A DNA stretch of 64,000 nt from Defluviimonas aquaemixtae (GTDB taxonomy: Bacteria > Pseudomonadota > Alphaproteobacteria > Rhodobacterales > Rhodobacteraceae), in the NCBI RefSeq assembly GCF_900302475.1, contig NZ_OMOQ01000005.1, positions 43,840-107,839 on the forward strand. Direction: 5' to 3'. This document shows positions 18,678 to 28,621 of the stretch, piece by piece. The notes below the pieces were generated by a model. That model had not been told where the DNA came from and ran no database searches. It saw only the letters and a program-made list of their open reading frames with translations. Numbering within the stretch: the first letter of the stretch is position 1; every line of letters begins with the position of its first letter. Both the position numbers and the translations under genes were made by a program.

Positions 18678-20105
18678 TCAGTTTCCCGATCCGTTGAAGA
18701 CAGTGTCGGCGTGAACGCGGTCGCCCGCGACGGTATCGCCGATCCAGAGCCGGATATCAGTGCGCTCGGAGCTGGCCGCCGACGTTCCGGCCGGCGCGGT
18801 CACGTAAAGGCGCTGCGTGAGCGTCGAGTCCGCGGGCACCACGACTTCGAGTGCGTCGAAGCCTTCGAGTTCGAGCATGAAGCGCGCGTCTGCGCTGATC
18901 GAAATGCGGAAGGGCCGGTCTTCACCATGCTTGTTGCGCAGGCGCAGCGCGTAGGCATTGCGGATCGCCCCGTCCGAAAGCGTGACGTAAAGCGGATTTC
19001 GCTCGGGCGTCACACTCACGTCGATGGGCGACCGGATGAACAGAGCCACGATCATCGCGACGCCAATCAGCGACCAGAGCATCGTGTAAAGGATCGTGCG
19101 CGGCCGAAAGATGTGCTTCCAGACATTCTTCGGCGGTTGGCCTTCACGCTCGGCCGTCTCGTCCTTCAGCGCCATGTAGTCGATCAGACCGTGCGGCTTG
19201 CCGATCCGATCCATGACCTCGTTGCAGGCGTCGATGCAGAGCGCGCAGGTGATGCATTCGAGCTGCTGGCCCTCGCGGATGTCAATCCCCATCGGGCAGA
19301 CATTAACGCAGGCCATGCAGTCGATGCAGTCGCCCTGGTCGGGGTCAAGTTCGCCCTTCTTCAACTTGCCGCGCGGTTCGCCCCGCCATTCGCGGTAGGC
19401 GACGACCAGCGTGTCCTCGTCCATCATCGCCGCCTGGATGCGCGGCCAGGGGCAGGCATAGATGCAGATCTGCTCGCGTGCGAAACCGCCAAAGAAGAAC
19501 GTGGTGAAAGTCAGGATCGCCATCGTCGTGTAGGCGACGGGATGCGCCTGCCCGGTGACGAGGTCGCGCGCCAGCGTCGGCGCGTCGGTGAAGTAGAAGA
19601 CCCAGGCGCCGCCGGTCGCGAGCCCGATGAGCAGCCACAGCACCCACTTCGTCACGCGCAGGCGTGCCTTACGGACATTCCACTTGGCGTTCCAAAGCCT
19701 GACGCGCGCGTTGCGGTCGCCTTCAACCCAGCGTTCGACCAAAATGAATAGGTCGGTCCACACGGTCTGCGGACAGGCATATCCGCACCAGACGCGGCCC
19801 AGCGCCGACGTGAAAAGAAAGAGCCCCAAGCCCGCCATGATGAGAAGTCCGGCGACGAAGTAGAACTCGTCGGGCCAGATCTCGATCATGAAGAAGAAGA
19901 AGCGTCGGTTGGCGAGATCGACGAGCACCGCCTGATCCGGCAGGTTGGGTCCCCGGTCCCATCGAACCCACGGGGTGATGTAGTAGATCCCCAGCGTCAC
20001 GGCCATGATGATCCACTTGAGATTGCGGAACGCCCCGCTGACGCGGCGCGGAAAGACCGGCTCGCGCGCGGCATAAAGTGCCGGAGGAGTTTCGGTGGAA
20101 CTCAT
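18678..20105 (-). CDS. ccoG: Cytochrome oxidase accessory protein CcoG (RdxA/FixG), dicluster ferredoxin
   Basis: A 475-residue polytopic membrane ferredoxin that reduces Cu(II) for copper delivery to cbb3 oxidase. The N-terminal membrane part carries the conserved GRVWCGYACPQTVWTD and ICIYACPWPRIQ. Two 4Fe-4S motifs follow: CIDCMACVNVCP and CITCALCIDAC. The C-terminal beta domain (after residue about 340) is the usual FixG/Ig-like tail. It heads the ccoGHIS operon, and an FnrL-type box lies 62 nt upstream, so low oxygen probably induces it. Confidence 0.96.
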   Translation of the reverse strand: MSSTETPPALYAAREPVFPRRVSGAFRNLKWIIMAVTLGIYYITPWVRWDRGPNLPDQAVLVDLANRRFFFFMIEIWPDEFYFVAGLLIMAGLGLFLFTSALGRVWCGYACPQTVWTDLFILVERWVEGDRNARVRLWNAKWNVRKARLRVTKWVLWLLIGLATGGAWVFYFTDAPTLARDLVTGQAHPVAYTTMAILTFTTFFFGGFAREQICIYACPWPRIQAAMMDEDTLVVAYREWRGEPRGKLKKGELDPDQGDCIDCMACVNVCPMGIDIREGQQLECITCALCIDACNEVMDRIGKPHGLIDYMALKDETAEREGQPPKNVWKHIFRPRTILYTMLWSLIGVAMIVALFIRSPIDVSVTPERNPLYVTLSDGAIRNAYALRLRNKHGEDRPFRISISADARFMLELEGFDALEVVVPADSTLTQRLYVTAPAGTSAASSERTDIRLWIGDTVAGDRVHADTVFNGSGN

Positions 20106-20166
20106 GACTTCGCCTTGGATCCTCTGTTCGCAGTTTGCTCATAGGCCAGCGTACCGTCAGTGGGCT

Positions 20167-20180
20167 TTGATGTAGGTCAA
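20167..20180 (-). promoter_or_regulatory. FnrL/FNR box upstream of ccoG
   Basis: The plus strand reads TTGAT-GTAG-GTCAA, nine of ten matches to the FNR consensus TTGAT-N4-ATCAA. It lies 62 nt before the ccoG start codon, the right distance for activation at about -41.5. It also lies 170 bases before the divergent arylsulfotransferase-like gene. Confidence 0.8.
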
Positions 20181-20349
20181 TCCGGCCGGAATGCGTGATC
20201 CATCCTGCGTCGTATCGGAATTTGGGCGAGTGTCGGGGCGGGTTGAGTAGCCTGCGCCCCCAGCCGCATTGTTTTTCAAGTGAATTTCGCTATGCTGCGC
20301 GAGATTTAGAAGCGGGCATGGTCCCAGAGATTTCCTGCGCGACGATATT

Positions 20350-21651
20350 GTGGTGGGCATGAACTGGATTAAGAGGCACGGCTTTTCCGTCGTCAGGCGC
20401 GTCGCGGTCCTGTTTCTCGCCTTCGTCACCGGCCTGTTGCTTGGCGTCCTGTTGCTGCCGCCGGCACCGCAGCTGCAGTACGTCCTCGACACGATCCGCG
20501 AGATCCGGATTTATGCCACATCGTTCCTGAGGAACACGCCAAAGCAGCACATCCGTCCGAGGACGCACGAGGGGGACGGCGTCGTCACGGCTGTTCCCGA
20601 GCGGATGGCGCCCGGGGTGACCTTCATGTCGGGGCTCTTCGGCAATACGCTGGGCTTCCGGCTTTACGCCGCCGATGGTGAGCTATTGTACGAATGGCCA
20701 ATCAATTTTTTCACGATTGCGCCCGAGGAGATGAAGCACAAGTTCCACGCCCTTATCCACGGAGCCCATCTATACGAGAACGGCGATATCGTCGCCAACC
20801 TCGACGGCCGGAGCCTCGTTCGTTTCGATGTTTGTGGCCGAATCCTGTGGCGCAGCGACAGGAAGAGCCATCACTCGATCGACATCGACGACGACGGCCG
20901 TATCTGGACGCCCACCGCCGGGCAGGAATATGTCGGCGTTTCTTCCGCCGACACGCGGTTTCGATTTGACGGCGTCGCCGCCTTCGACCCGGACACTGGC
21001 GCGAAGCTGGTCGATATTGACCTCGTCGACTCCCTGCTGCAGTCGGATATGGTCGGCCTCGTCCAGACCAACTACAATCGGCGCGAGGATATCATGCATC
21101 TCAACGATGCCGATGTCCTTGACTCAGAGCTAGCGCCGGCCTTCCCGATGTTCGAGGCGGGCGACATCATGCTCTCCTCGCGCAATCTATTCCAGCTTTG
21201 GGTGATCGACGGCGATAGCCACGACCTGAAGTGGCATTTCGCCGGCCCGCTAATCGGCCAACACGACGCAGATTTCCGCCCTGATGGGACGATCTCGGTG
21301 CTGGACAATCGGCCGAAAGGCGACACGCTGGCCTTCCAGGGCGAGAATGGGGCGCATGAAGGTAGCCGCATCCTGTCCATCGACCCGGCCGACGACTCAA
21401 CCCACGTCCTTTACCAATCCGACGAACACAACTGGTTCTATACCCCATTCCGCGGCAAGCATCAGATCCTTCGTAACGGCAACATTCTGATCGTAGAAAC
21501 GGATGTCGGCCGCGTCTTCGAGGTGACACCGGATGGCGAGGTGGTCTGGTCCTTTATCAATGGCTGGGACGACACGCGTGTCGGTTGGGTGATGGGGGCC
21601 ACGCGGCATCCCGAAAGCTACGCTCGCATCGGCGAGACGGAGTGCGACTGA
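20350..21651 (+). CDS. Membrane-anchored arylsulfotransferase-family beta-propeller protein
   Basis: A protein of about 433 residues with an N-terminal membrane helix (residues about 14-38, GLLLGVLLLPPAP) and a large periplasmic domain. The body shows repeats typical of the arylsulfotransferase (ASST) propeller: HALIHGAHLYENGDIVANLDGRSLVRFD, SHHSIDIDDDGRIWTP, QHDADFRPDGTISVLDN and FYTPFRGKHQILRNGNILIVE. The paired His in these strands match the positions of ASST active-site histidines. The start is GTG at 20350 or ATG at 20359; no clear ribosome site separates them. It sits on the opposite strand inside the cbb3 locus. A substrate is not evident. Confidence 0.7.
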   Translation: MVGMNWIKRHGFSVVRRVAVLFLAFVTGLLLGVLLLPPAPQLQYVLDTIREIRIYATSFLRNTPKQHIRPRTHEGDGVVTAVPERMAPGVTFMSGLFGNTLGFRLYAADGELLYEWPINFFTIAPEEMKHKFHALIHGAHLYENGDIVANLDGRSLVRFDVCGRILWRSDRKSHHSIDIDDDGRIWTPTAGQEYVGVSSADTRFRFDGVAAFDPDTGAKLVDIDLVDSLLQSDMVGLVQTNYNRREDIMHLNDADVLDSELAPAFPMFEAGDIMLSSRNLFQLWVIDGDSHDLKWHFAGPLIGQHDADFRPDGTISVLDNRPKGDTLAFQGENGAHEGSRILSIDPADDSTHVLYQSDEHNWFYTPFRGKHQILRNGNILIVETDVGRVFEVTPDGEVVWSFINGWDDTRVGWVMGATRHPESYARIGETECD

Positions 21652-21773
21652 CACTTTGTCCCAAACCGCAATTCGGCACTCTGACATTCACCGTTGCCCT
21701 GACGCCCCATTCTGTTGCTGAATGGTTTCGGTCGCCGGGTGCCCAGAAGCGGCGCCGGCAAGGAAGGCGCGCG

Positions 21774-22457
21774 ATGTCGGAAAAACGCCACGCAGCGGAA
21801 CTCGAGGAATTCTCCCCCGCCGAGATTGGCGCGCTTGCCCATCTTTACCGGGCGGAGGTGTACCGCTCCACGATCTGGCGCACGCGTCTTGACACGACGA
21901 GCAACTGGGCGGTTGTCACGCTCGGCGTGGCGCTGTCGATCACCTTCTCGGCGCCCGATGCGTCGCCGATACCCCTGCTGCTGGTCGGCATCCTCATCTT
22001 TCTCTTCTTGGCGCTGGAAGCGCGGCGCTACCGCTACTTCAACGTCTGGCGCGCACGCGCGCGCTGGCTGGAACGGTTCTTCTACGTGCCCATGCTGCGC
22101 GACGGAGATCTGCATACCGAAACCGATTGGCAGAAGATCCTGGCCGACGACTACTTCTATCCGCGCTATCACGTCTCCTATCTTGTCGCCGTCGCCCGCC
22201 GGGTGCGCAACAACTACCTCTGGATTCTCCTGATCCAGACTGCCGCCTATATCGGCAAGCTCCTCGTGCATCCGTTTCCGGTCACCTCCGTCGAGAGCTT
22301 CATCAATCGCGCGAAGATCGGCCCGCTCGTTCCCGGAGAAACCGTCCTGGTGGTCGGCGTACTGTATATCGCGTGCTGGATCGGGCTCGCGGTCTGGGTT
22401 GGCCGGCGCGACGCGAAACGTGCCCGCGAACGCGGCGGCCTGCCGACGATGGGCTGA
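21774..22457 (+). CDS. DUF2270-type membrane protein
   Basis: A 227-residue integral membrane protein with about four helices (residues about 45-63, 65-82, 150-165 and 185-210). The pattern LAHLYRAEVYRSTIWRTRLDTTSNWAVV, the Arg-rich ALEARRYRYFNVWRARARWLERFFY and the following D-x-x-W-x-x-x-L match the DUF2270 family, of unknown function. ATG follows AAGGAAGG. It lies 122 nt downstream of the arylsulfotransferase-like gene and converges on ccoP. Its presence in a cbb3 locus suggests an envelope role. Confidence 0.75.
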   Translation: MSEKRHAAELEEFSPAEIGALAHLYRAEVYRSTIWRTRLDTTSNWAVVTLGVALSITFSAPDASPIPLLLVGILIFLFLALEARRYRYFNVWRARARWLERFFYVPMLRDGDLHTETDWQKILADDYFYPRYHVSYLVAVARRVRNNYLWILLIQTAAYIGKLLVHPFPVTSVESFINRAKIGPLVPGETVLVVGVLYIACWIGLAVWVGRRDAKRARERGGLPTMG

Positions 22458-22465
22458 AGTTTCAA

Positions 22466-22511
22466 GCATCGGCACCCCAGGAAACGCGCGAACAGGACGG
22501 GGCGCCGATGC
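22466..22511. terminator. Candidate bidirectional terminator between the DUF2270 gene and ccoP
   Basis: GCATCGGC-A-CCCC (22466-22478) pairs with GGGG-C-GCCGATGC (22499-22511) around a 20-base loop: twelve pairs with one mismatch. A second hairpin follows (GGGGGG at 22521-22526 with CCCCC at 22538-22542). They sit in the 93-nt gap between convergent genes. No strong T-run is present on either side. Confidence 0.55.
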
Positions 22512-22550
22512 TCTCTATCCGGGGGGCGGGTAGCCGTCCCCCGAATTCCG

Positions 22551-23423
22551 TTATTCGCCGCCGCCGCGGCTATGAACCCAGAACGCGACAGCCCGGATTT
22601 CGGCTTCGCTCAGCCGGCCGGTCCAGGCGGGCATGACGCCGAAGCGGGCGTTTGCTACCGACTCGGTCAACGCTGCAGCATCGCCACCATAGAGCCATAT
22701 CGCATCGGTCAGATTTGGCGCGCCCTGCGCTCGATCACCTGTGCCGTCTTCTGCGTGGCAGGCCGCGCAATTGTCCGCAAAGACCGTGGCGCCTTCCTCG
22801 GCAAGGGCGGCGTCGTGGTCCTGCCCCGATACCTGCAGCACGTATTGAACGACCTGATCGATCTGCTCTGGCTCCAGCAATTCATCGACGCCGAATCGAG
22901 GCATCTCGGAATAGAGCGCATCGGGATCTTCGGTGTTGCGTATGCCGTGGCTGATTGTCGCGTGGAGATCCTCGATCGCCCCGCCCCAGAGCCAGTCGTT
23001 ATCGAGAAGGTTCGGATAGCCCATCGCCCCGGCCGCACCCGAACCATGGCACTGCGCGCACCAGGTGCGGAAGATTGCTCCCCCGGCATTTTGGGTGAAG
23101 TTCACAAGTTCAGGGTCGTCCGAGATTGCGGCCAGGTCGGTCGACACCAGCCTAGCCTCGATCGGCGCGTTCGCGTCCTCGAAGCGCCGAATCTCGGCGG
23201 TCACGTCCTCCCGGGTATTCTGGTTGAGAAGGCCCTGGGTGGCTGAGTTCACAAGCGGCCATGCCGGATAGGCTATCGTGTAGAGCACGCCCCAGATGAT
23301 CGTCGCATAGAAGGTCCATAGCCACCAGCGCGGCAGGGGATTGTTGTATTCCTCAATCCCGTCCCACACGTGACCCGTCGTGTCCGGCTCGGTCGGTTCC
23401 GTCTTGATCGGTTTCCTGCTCAT
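22551..23423 (-). CDS. ccoP: cbb3 cytochrome oxidase subunit III, di-haem CcoP
   Basis: A 290-residue membrane-anchored di-haem cytochrome c that passes electrons to CcoO. The N-terminal [20 protein letters not shown] and one helix are the CcoP hallmark. The two haem sites are CAQCH (about residue 121) and CAACH (about 220), each followed by a Met ligand region (EMPRFG and GVMPAW). The ATG overlaps the ccoQ stop (ATGA). Last gene of ccoNOQP. Confidence 0.97.
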   Translation of the reverse strand: MSRKPIKTEPTEPDTTGHVWDGIEEYNNPLPRWWLWTFYATIIWGVLYTIAYPAWPLVNSATQGLLNQNTREDVTAEIRRFEDANAPIEARLVSTDLAAISDDPELVNFTQNAGGAIFRTWCAQCHGSGAAGAMGYPNLLDNDWLWGGAIEDLHATISHGIRNTEDPDALYSEMPRFGVDELLEPEQIDQVVQYVLQVSGQDHDAALAEEGATVFADNCAACHAEDGTGDRAQGAPNLTDAIWLYGGDAAALTESVANARFGVMPAWTGRLSEAEIRAVAFWVHSRGGGE

Positions 23424-23617
23424 TTCGAAGTCTCCTGCGCCTCGGCGCCGGCGGGCGCGGGTCTGTCCTCGTGACGGAAGGGGATGTTCGCGATGTCACG
23501 GTGCACGGCTTTCGATCCGGGCCGAAAGGCCCAGACGACGATGGCGATAAAGAACGCAAACAGCGCCAGAAGCGCCCAGCTGTCGGCGAATTCCCTCAGG
23601 ATCGAGTAGAGGTCCAT
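23420..23617 (-). CDS. ccoQ: cbb3 oxidase subunit CcoQ
   Basis: A 65-residue single-span protein: [20 protein letters not shown] starts the helix, followed by WAFRPGSK, the usual CcoQ pattern after the membrane span. CcoQ stabilises the CcoP-CcoNO complex. It lies 12 nt after ccoO and overlaps ccoP. Confidence 0.94.
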   Translation of the reverse strand: MDLYSILREFADSWALLALFAFFIAIVVWAFRPGSKAVHRDIANIPFRHEDRPAPAGAEAQETSK

Positions 23618-23629
23618 TGTCGTCTCTCC

Positions 23630-24361
23630 TCAGCGGTCCGGGTCGGGCTGGAAGGTCGAGAAATCGACCATCGTGCCGAGGACCTGGAGATACGCGATCA
23701 ACGCATCCATCTCGGTGATCCCCGCCTGACCGTCGAAATTCGACACGACCGCCCCGGGATAACGCTCGATCAGGCCGTCGGTATCGGCGTCCGGGTCGGC
23801 CTGCGCGGCGAAGTCGGCCTTTGCGAGTTCGATCATCTCGGACGTGTAAGGAACGCCGACCAGCGCGTCAGTCGACAACCTCTCCTCGATATATGTCGGC
23901 TCGATCAGCCGGTTGGCGAGGAAACCGTACTTCGGCATCACCGATTCCGGCACAACCGATTGCGGATCGATCAGGTGGTCGACATGCCATTCGTCCGAGT
24001 ATCGTCCGCCGACGCGGGCCAGATCCGGCCCCGTCCGCTTCGAACCCCACTGGAACGGGTGGTCGTACATCGACTCTGCCGCCAGCGAGTAATGGCCATA
24101 ACGCTCCACCTCGTCGCGCATCGGACGGATCATCTGGCTATGGCAGACATAGCAGCCCTCGCGGACGTAAATGTCGCGCCCGGTCAGTTCCAGCGGCGTG
24201 TAGGGCCGCACCCCCTCGACCTTCTCGATCGTGTTCTCGAGGTAGAAGAGAGGTGCGATTTCCACGATGCCGCCAACGGTGACGACCAGAAAGGACCCGA
24301 TTAGAAGTGCGGTTGCATTGGTTTCGAGGAACTTGTGCTTGTCGAGGATACCCATCTGCAC
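23630..24361 (-). CDS. ccoO: cbb3 cytochrome oxidase subunit II, mono-haem CcoO
   Basis: A 243-residue cytochrome c with an N-terminal membrane anchor (about residues 16-37) and the haem motif CYVCH in [26 protein letters not shown], the CcoO/FixO signature. The Met ligand is in [13 protein letters not shown]. It transfers electrons to the haem b of CcoN. Start ATG at 24361, with a second Met two codons in; 9 nt after ccoN. Confidence 0.97.
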   Translation of the reverse strand: MQMGILDKHKFLETNATALLIGSFLVVTVGGIVEIAPLFYLENTIEKVEGVRPYTPLELTGRDIYVREGCYVCHSQMIRPMRDEVERYGHYSLAAESMYDHPFQWGSKRTGPDLARVGGRYSDEWHVDHLIDPQSVVPESVMPKYGFLANRLIEPTYIEERLSTDALVGVPYTSEMIELAKADFAAQADPDADTDGLIERYPGAVVSNFDGQAGITEMDALIAYLQVLGTMVDFSTFQPDPDR

Positions 24362-24370
24362 GACCCTCCC

Positions 24371-25972
24371 TTATTCGGCCGGGACCGGCGTCGAAACGGC
24401 GGCCGTGGCCGGCTGTTTCGAAACGGTTGCCCAGAGGTTGTAGACCATGATGATCGCGCCGATCAGATAGAGGACCCCGCCCAGGCCGCGCACCACATAC
24501 ATCGGGAACTTGGCAGAAACGGTGTCGGCGAAGGCATTCACAAGGAAGCCCTGCGCGTCGACTTCGCGCCACATCAGGCCCTCCATGATCCCGGTGACCC
24601 ACATCGACGCCGCGTAGAGTACGATACCGATGGTGGCGAGCCAGAAGTGCCACGAGACGAGCGCCAGCGAGTAGAGCCGTTCACGCTTCCACAGCCGCGG
24701 CACCAGGAAATAGAGCGCTCCGAAGGTGATCATGCCGTTCCAGCCCAGGGCACCGGAATGAACGTGACCGATGGTCCAGTCCGTGTAGTGCGACAGCGAG
24801 TTCACGGCCTTGATCGACATCATCGGACCTTCGAAGGTCGACATGCCGTAAAAGCCGATCGAGACCACCATCATCCGGATGATCGGGTCGGTGCGCAGCT
24901 TGTCCCACGCGCCGGAGAGCGTCATCAGGCCGTTGATCATGCCGCCCCACGACGGCATCCACAGGATGATGGAGAACACCATGCCCAAGGTCGAAGCCCA
25001 GTCGGGCAGCGCGGTGTAGTGCAGGTGGTGCGGACCGGCCCAGATGTAAAGGAAGATCAGCGCCCAGAAGTGGATGATCGAGAGCTTGTAGGAATAGACC
25101 GGCCGTTCGGCCTGTTTCGGCACGAAGTAGTACATCATGCCGAGAAAGCCCGCGGTCAAAAAGAAGCCCACGGCGTTGTGGCCGTACCACCATTGCGTCA
25201 TCGCGTCCTGCACGCCCGCGAACACCTGGACCGACTTGGAACCGAATATCGAGACCGGGATCGACAGGTTATTCACGATGTGCAGCATCGCGACGGTCAC
25301 GATGAAGGACAGAAGGAACCAGTTCGCCACGTAGATGTGGGGTTCCCTCCGCCTCATGATCGTGCCGAGGAACACCGCGAGATAGGCGACCCAGACCACG
25401 GTCAGCCACCAGTCCACGTACCATTCCGGCTCGGCATATTCCTTCGACTGTGTCGCCCCGAGGATGTAGCCGGTTGCCGCCAGAACGATGACGAGCTGGA
25501 AGCCCCAGAACACGAACCAGGCGAGGTTGCCGCCCCAGAGCCGGGCGGCCGAGGTGCGCTGGACTATGTAGAAGGTCGACATGATCAGCGCGTTGCCGCC
25601 GAATGCGAAGATCACCGCCGAGGTATGCAGCGGCCGGAGCTTGCCGAAGTTAAGGTAGCCATGCGTGAGATCCGAGAAGTTCAGCGCCGGGAACGCAAGC
25701 TGGAATGCGATCGTGACACCGACGAGGAAGCCCACGACCCCCCAGAGCGCGGTCGCGATCACTCCCGCGCGCACGACGCCGTCATTGTATTCGTGAACCG
25801 GCTCCAGCCTCGTCTCGCCGACCCGGCGCAACACCCAAAGAAAGGTGATCGCGGCGGCGAACATCACCGTCATCGCATTCACCATGTAAGCCAGGTCGCG
25901 CGCGTAGTTGGCCGCGATCGCGGCCAGAACCGCGACAAGGCCAAGCACGGCGAGCTTTACGTAATCCCACAT
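24371..25972 (-). CDS. ccoN: cbb3 cytochrome oxidase subunit I, CcoN
   Basis: A 533-residue catalytic subunit with about 12 helices that reduces oxygen and pumps protons with high oxygen affinity. The haem and CuB histidines are in [37 protein letters not shown] (with the catalytic Tyr/His area), [15 protein letters not shown] and [16 protein letters not shown]. First gene of ccoNOQP. An FnrL-type box is 99 nt upstream, and a second one serves the divergent usp gene. Confidence 0.98.
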   Translation of the reverse strand: MWDYVKLAVLGLVAVLAAIAANYARDLAYMVNAMTVMFAAAITFLWVLRRVGETRLEPVHEYNDGVVRAGVIATALWGVVGFLVGVTIAFQLAFPALNFSDLTHGYLNFGKLRPLHTSAVIFAFGGNALIMSTFYIVQRTSAARLWGGNLAWFVFWGFQLVIVLAATGYILGATQSKEYAEPEWYVDWWLTVVWVAYLAVFLGTIMRRREPHIYVANWFLLSFIVTVAMLHIVNNLSIPVSIFGSKSVQVFAGVQDAMTQWWYGHNAVGFFLTAGFLGMMYYFVPKQAERPVYSYKLSIIHFWALIFLYIWAGPHHLHYTALPDWASTLGMVFSIILWMPSWGGMINGLMTLSGAWDKLRTDPIIRMMVVSIGFYGMSTFEGPMMSIKAVNSLSHYTDWTIGHVHSGALGWNGMITFGALYFLVPRLWKRERLYSLALVSWHFWLATIGIVLYAASMWVTGIMEGLMWREVDAQGFLVNAFADTVSAKFPMYVVRGLGGVLYLIGAIIMVYNLWATVSKQPATAAVSTPVPAE

Positions 25973-26070
25973 GTCTGCGTTCCCTCGTCATGCCTCGCCG
26001 TCCGATTCGGGCAGGGCCCGCGGACGGTCTTCGACTGATCGGGTAATGGACGGGGCCCCATCACACCGCC

Positions 26071-26084
26071 TTGATCTGGGTCAA
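26071..26084 (-). promoter_or_regulatory. FnrL/FNR box for ccoNOQP
   Basis: TTGAT-CTGG-GTCAA, nine of ten matches to the FNR consensus, 99 nt upstream of ccoN. This is the usual position of an activating FnrL/FixK site for cbb3 operons. Confidence 0.82.
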
Positions 26085-26129
26085 ATGGGCGCCGCGACGC
26101 GGCAACGCGCGTCACGGCGTCCGTAAATG

Positions 26130-26143
26130 TTGATCCGTGTCAA
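26130..26143 (+). promoter_or_regulatory. FnrL/FNR box for the universal stress protein gene
   Basis: TTGAT-CCGT-GTCAA, nine of ten matches, 64 nt upstream of the usp ATG and 46 bases from the ccoN box. The pair of sites fits divergent activation of ccoN and usp under low oxygen. Confidence 0.8.
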
Positions 26144-26207
26144 AGCGGGCGGCAGGCGTATACTTAGAGTGCCTTGGACACAGCCCGGTACAGCGAGGAG
26201 ACGGAGC

Positions 26208-27047
26208 ATGGCCTACAAGTCGATTCTCACGATCGTCACCGACGCCGAAGCGGCACTGCCCCAGATTGATGCGGCCGTGGCGCTGACGCGACGCGAAGAC
26301 GCGCATCTGGATGTGCTATGCATCGGAATCGACCGGACCCAAACGGGATATTACTATGCGGGCGCGACGGCGATCCTGACGCAGGAAGCCTACAACCAGG
26401 CCAAGGAGGAAGCGGCCGAGGCTAAAGAGAAGGTCCGCGCGCGCCTGAATTCGGAGGACATACGCTGGGGAGTCGACACCGCCGTGGCCCAGATCGGCGC
26501 GCTCGGCGGACCGGTGTCGATGCTCGCGCGCTACAGCGATCTTGTCGTGCTCGCGAAGCCTTACGGCGAAAAAGGCGGCCCCGCCGCCGAAGCCATCGTC
26601 GAGGCCTGCCTATTCGAGGGCCGGGCGCCGGTGCTCATCCTGCCGGACAAGTTCGACGCATCGCGGTTCGGAACCCGCATTGCGCTTGCCTGGAACCAAA
26701 GTGACGAGGCGCTCATGGCGACGCGCGCGGCGATGCCGCTTCTGAAGGCAGCGAAGGCCGTGAACATAACGATCATCGACCCGCCGACCCATGGGGCGGA
26801 GCGGTCAGACCCCGGCGGGCTTCTGTCGCAGCTCCTGTCGCGGCACGGCGTTCATGCCGAAGTGTCGGTGCTGGCGCGGACGCTGCCTCGCACCTCCGAC
26901 GTACTAGCGCGACATGCGCGCGACATCGACGCAGATCTCGTGGTGATGGGGGCCTATGGCCATTCCCGCTTCCGCGAGGCGATCCTTGGCGGCACGACGC
27001 GCAATACGCTTGAACAAGCGGAACTGCCGGTGCTGATGGCCCATTGA
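26208..27047 (+). CDS. Tandem-domain universal stress protein
   Basis: A 279-residue cytoplasmic protein with two Usp domains. Domain 1 starts YKSILTIVTDAEAALP and has a degenerate nucleotide motif. Domain 2 ends with the ATP-binding pattern VVMGAYGHSRFREAILGGTTRN and VLMAH. ATG follows GAGGAG at a 7-nt distance. It is divergent from ccoNOQP with its own FNR box, like the low-oxygen-induced Usp genes near cbb3 operons in other Rhodobacterales. It probably binds ATP and supports survival under low oxygen. Confidence 0.9.
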   Translation: MAYKSILTIVTDAEAALPQIDAAVALTRREDAHLDVLCIGIDRTQTGYYYAGATAILTQEAYNQAKEEAAEAKEKVRARLNSEDIRWGVDTAVAQIGALGGPVSMLARYSDLVVLAKPYGEKGGPAAEAIVEACLFEGRAPVLILPDKFDASRFGTRIALAWNQSDEALMATRAAMPLLKAAKAVNITIIDPPTHGAERSDPGGLLSQLLSRHGVHAEVSVLARTLPRTSDVLARHARDIDADLVVMGAYGHSRFREAILGGTTRNTLEQAELPVLMAH

Positions 27048-27126
27048 ACGGCGGCGCGCGGCGCGATCCCTCTGGTCAACCCGACCGGCCTCGCGGAGAG
27101 TGGGCGAAATCCGACCGGAGCGCCCG

Positions 27127-28551
27127 ATGCAGATTCTCGACCGCCTCGCCAAGACCCTCGGGCCCACCCATGTCCTGACCGGCGCCGATATCGCCTCCTA
27201 TAGGCGCGACTGGACCGGCGCCTATGAGGCCGAGCCGTTGGCTGTGCTCCGGCCCGGCGGCCGCGACGAGGTCGCCGCGATCTTGCGGCTCGCATCCGAG
27301 GCGCGCGTCGCCGTGGTACCCGCCGGCGGGCGCACCGGCCTCACGGGCGCCACGCTTGCCGATGGCGCGCTGATGCTCTCGCTCGAACGGATGAACTGCA
27401 TCCGGACGATCCGGCCTGAGGCGCGGATTGCCATCGTCGAGGCAGGGGTTGTATTGTCCTCGCTCCACGACGCCGCCGCCGAGCGCGGGCTCTACTTCCC
27501 ACTCTGGTTCGGCGCCCGCGGATCGGCGATGATCGGCGGGGTGCTCTCGACCAATGCCGGCGGCTCGAACGTGTTGCGCTACGGATCGACCCGCGACTTG
27601 TGCCTCGGGCTCGAGGTAGTTCTGGCCGACGGGCGGCTGATGAATCTCATGTCTGAGCTTCGCAAGGACAATTCCGGTTACGACCTGAAGAACCTCTTCA
27701 TCGGAGCCGAGGGGACCTTGGGCGTGATCACCGCCGCCGTGATGCGCCTCGTTCCCCTGCCCGGTGCGCACGCAACCGCGATGCTGGCCGCCCGTTCGCT
27801 CGACGCCGCCCTCGCGGTCCTGAACCGGCTGCAGGAGGCGACCGGCGGCCTAGTTGAAGCGTTCGAATTCATGCCGCGCACCTATCTTGAGCATCTCCGC
27901 GCCCGGCGCCCCGATCTCGGCCTGCCGTTCGAAGACGTCCATGACGTGACGATCCTCGTCGAGCTCGGCGCGACCGCGCCCCGCGACTTGATGCCCGGGC
28001 CGGACGGCGCCGTGCCGCTGACCGCCCTGCTCGAGGAAACGCTCGGCGCCACGATGGAGGAGGGTCTCATCCTCGACGCCACGCTCGCCCGGTCAGAAGC
28101 ACAGCGCCGTGCCATCTGGGCCCGGCGCGAAGCGGCGGCGGAGATCACGCTTGGGCACGGGCACACGGTCGAGAGCGACATCGCGCTGCCGCTCGACCGC
28201 GTCGGCGCCTTTCTCGGCCGCGCGCTTGCGGCTGTCGCGCGGCTCGATCGCGGGGCAGAGACGAACACAGTCGGCCATCTCGGCGACGGTAACCTGCACT
28301 TCACGATCTTTCCCAGCCGGACGGATTCCACGCTCGACGAGGCATTGACCGAAGCGGTCGAGGATATCGTTGCCGATCTCGGCGGATCGTTCTCTGCCGA
28401 GCATGGGATCGGCCTGGCGAAACTGTCGTCGATGCGGCGGCGCAAGGACCCGGTCGCGCTTGACATGATGCGGGCGGTGAAGGCGGCCTTCGATCCGCTG
28501 AACATCCTCAATCCCGGCAAGACCGTTCCCGACGCTACGTTCCGGCGGTGA
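27127..28551 (+). CDS. FAD-binding oxidase of the GlcD/D-2-hydroxyglutarate dehydrogenase family
   Basis: A 474-residue flavoprotein. The PCMH-type FAD domain contains VVPAGGRTGLTGATLADGALMLSLERMN (about residues 65-92), GGVLSTNAGGSNVLRYGSTRDLCLG and LFIGAEGTLGVITAA. The C-terminal FAD-oxidase cap has NTVGHLGDGNLHFTIFPS and SAEHGIGLAKL, whose His and Glu bind metal and substrate carboxylate in D-lactate and D-2-hydroxyglutarate dehydrogenases. Start is MQILDRLAKTLG. It likely oxidises a D-2-hydroxy acid and feeds electrons to quinone, ETF or cytochrome c. It stands alone 79 nt after usp. Confidence 0.88.
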   Translation: MQILDRLAKTLGPTHVLTGADIASYRRDWTGAYEAEPLAVLRPGGRDEVAAILRLASEARVAVVPAGGRTGLTGATLADGALMLSLERMNCIRTIRPEARIAIVEAGVVLSSLHDAAAERGLYFPLWFGARGSAMIGGVLSTNAGGSNVLRYGSTRDLCLGLEVVLADGRLMNLMSELRKDNSGYDLKNLFIGAEGTLGVITAAVMRLVPLPGAHATAMLAARSLDAALAVLNRLQEATGGLVEAFEFMPRTYLEHLRARRPDLGLPFEDVHDVTILVELGATAPRDLMPGPDGAVPLTALLEETLGATMEEGLILDATLARSEAQRRAIWARREAAAEITLGHGHTVESDIALPLDRVGAFLGRALAAVARLDRGAETNTVGHLGDGNLHFTIFPSRTDSTLDEALTEAVEDIVADLGGSFSAEHGIGLAKLSSMRRRKDPVALDMMRAVKAAFDPLNILNPGKTVPDATFRR

Positions 28552-28621
28552 AACACCGCGCCTGGCTTGACCCGCGGCGGGATTCGCCCAACGCTCGGGT
28601 CGCTTCGAGGGAAAGGACCGT

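Noticed and set aside
24335..26038. 567-codon plus-strand frame over ccoN
   Set aside because: Antisense shadow with basic low-complexity sequence; ccoN is certain.
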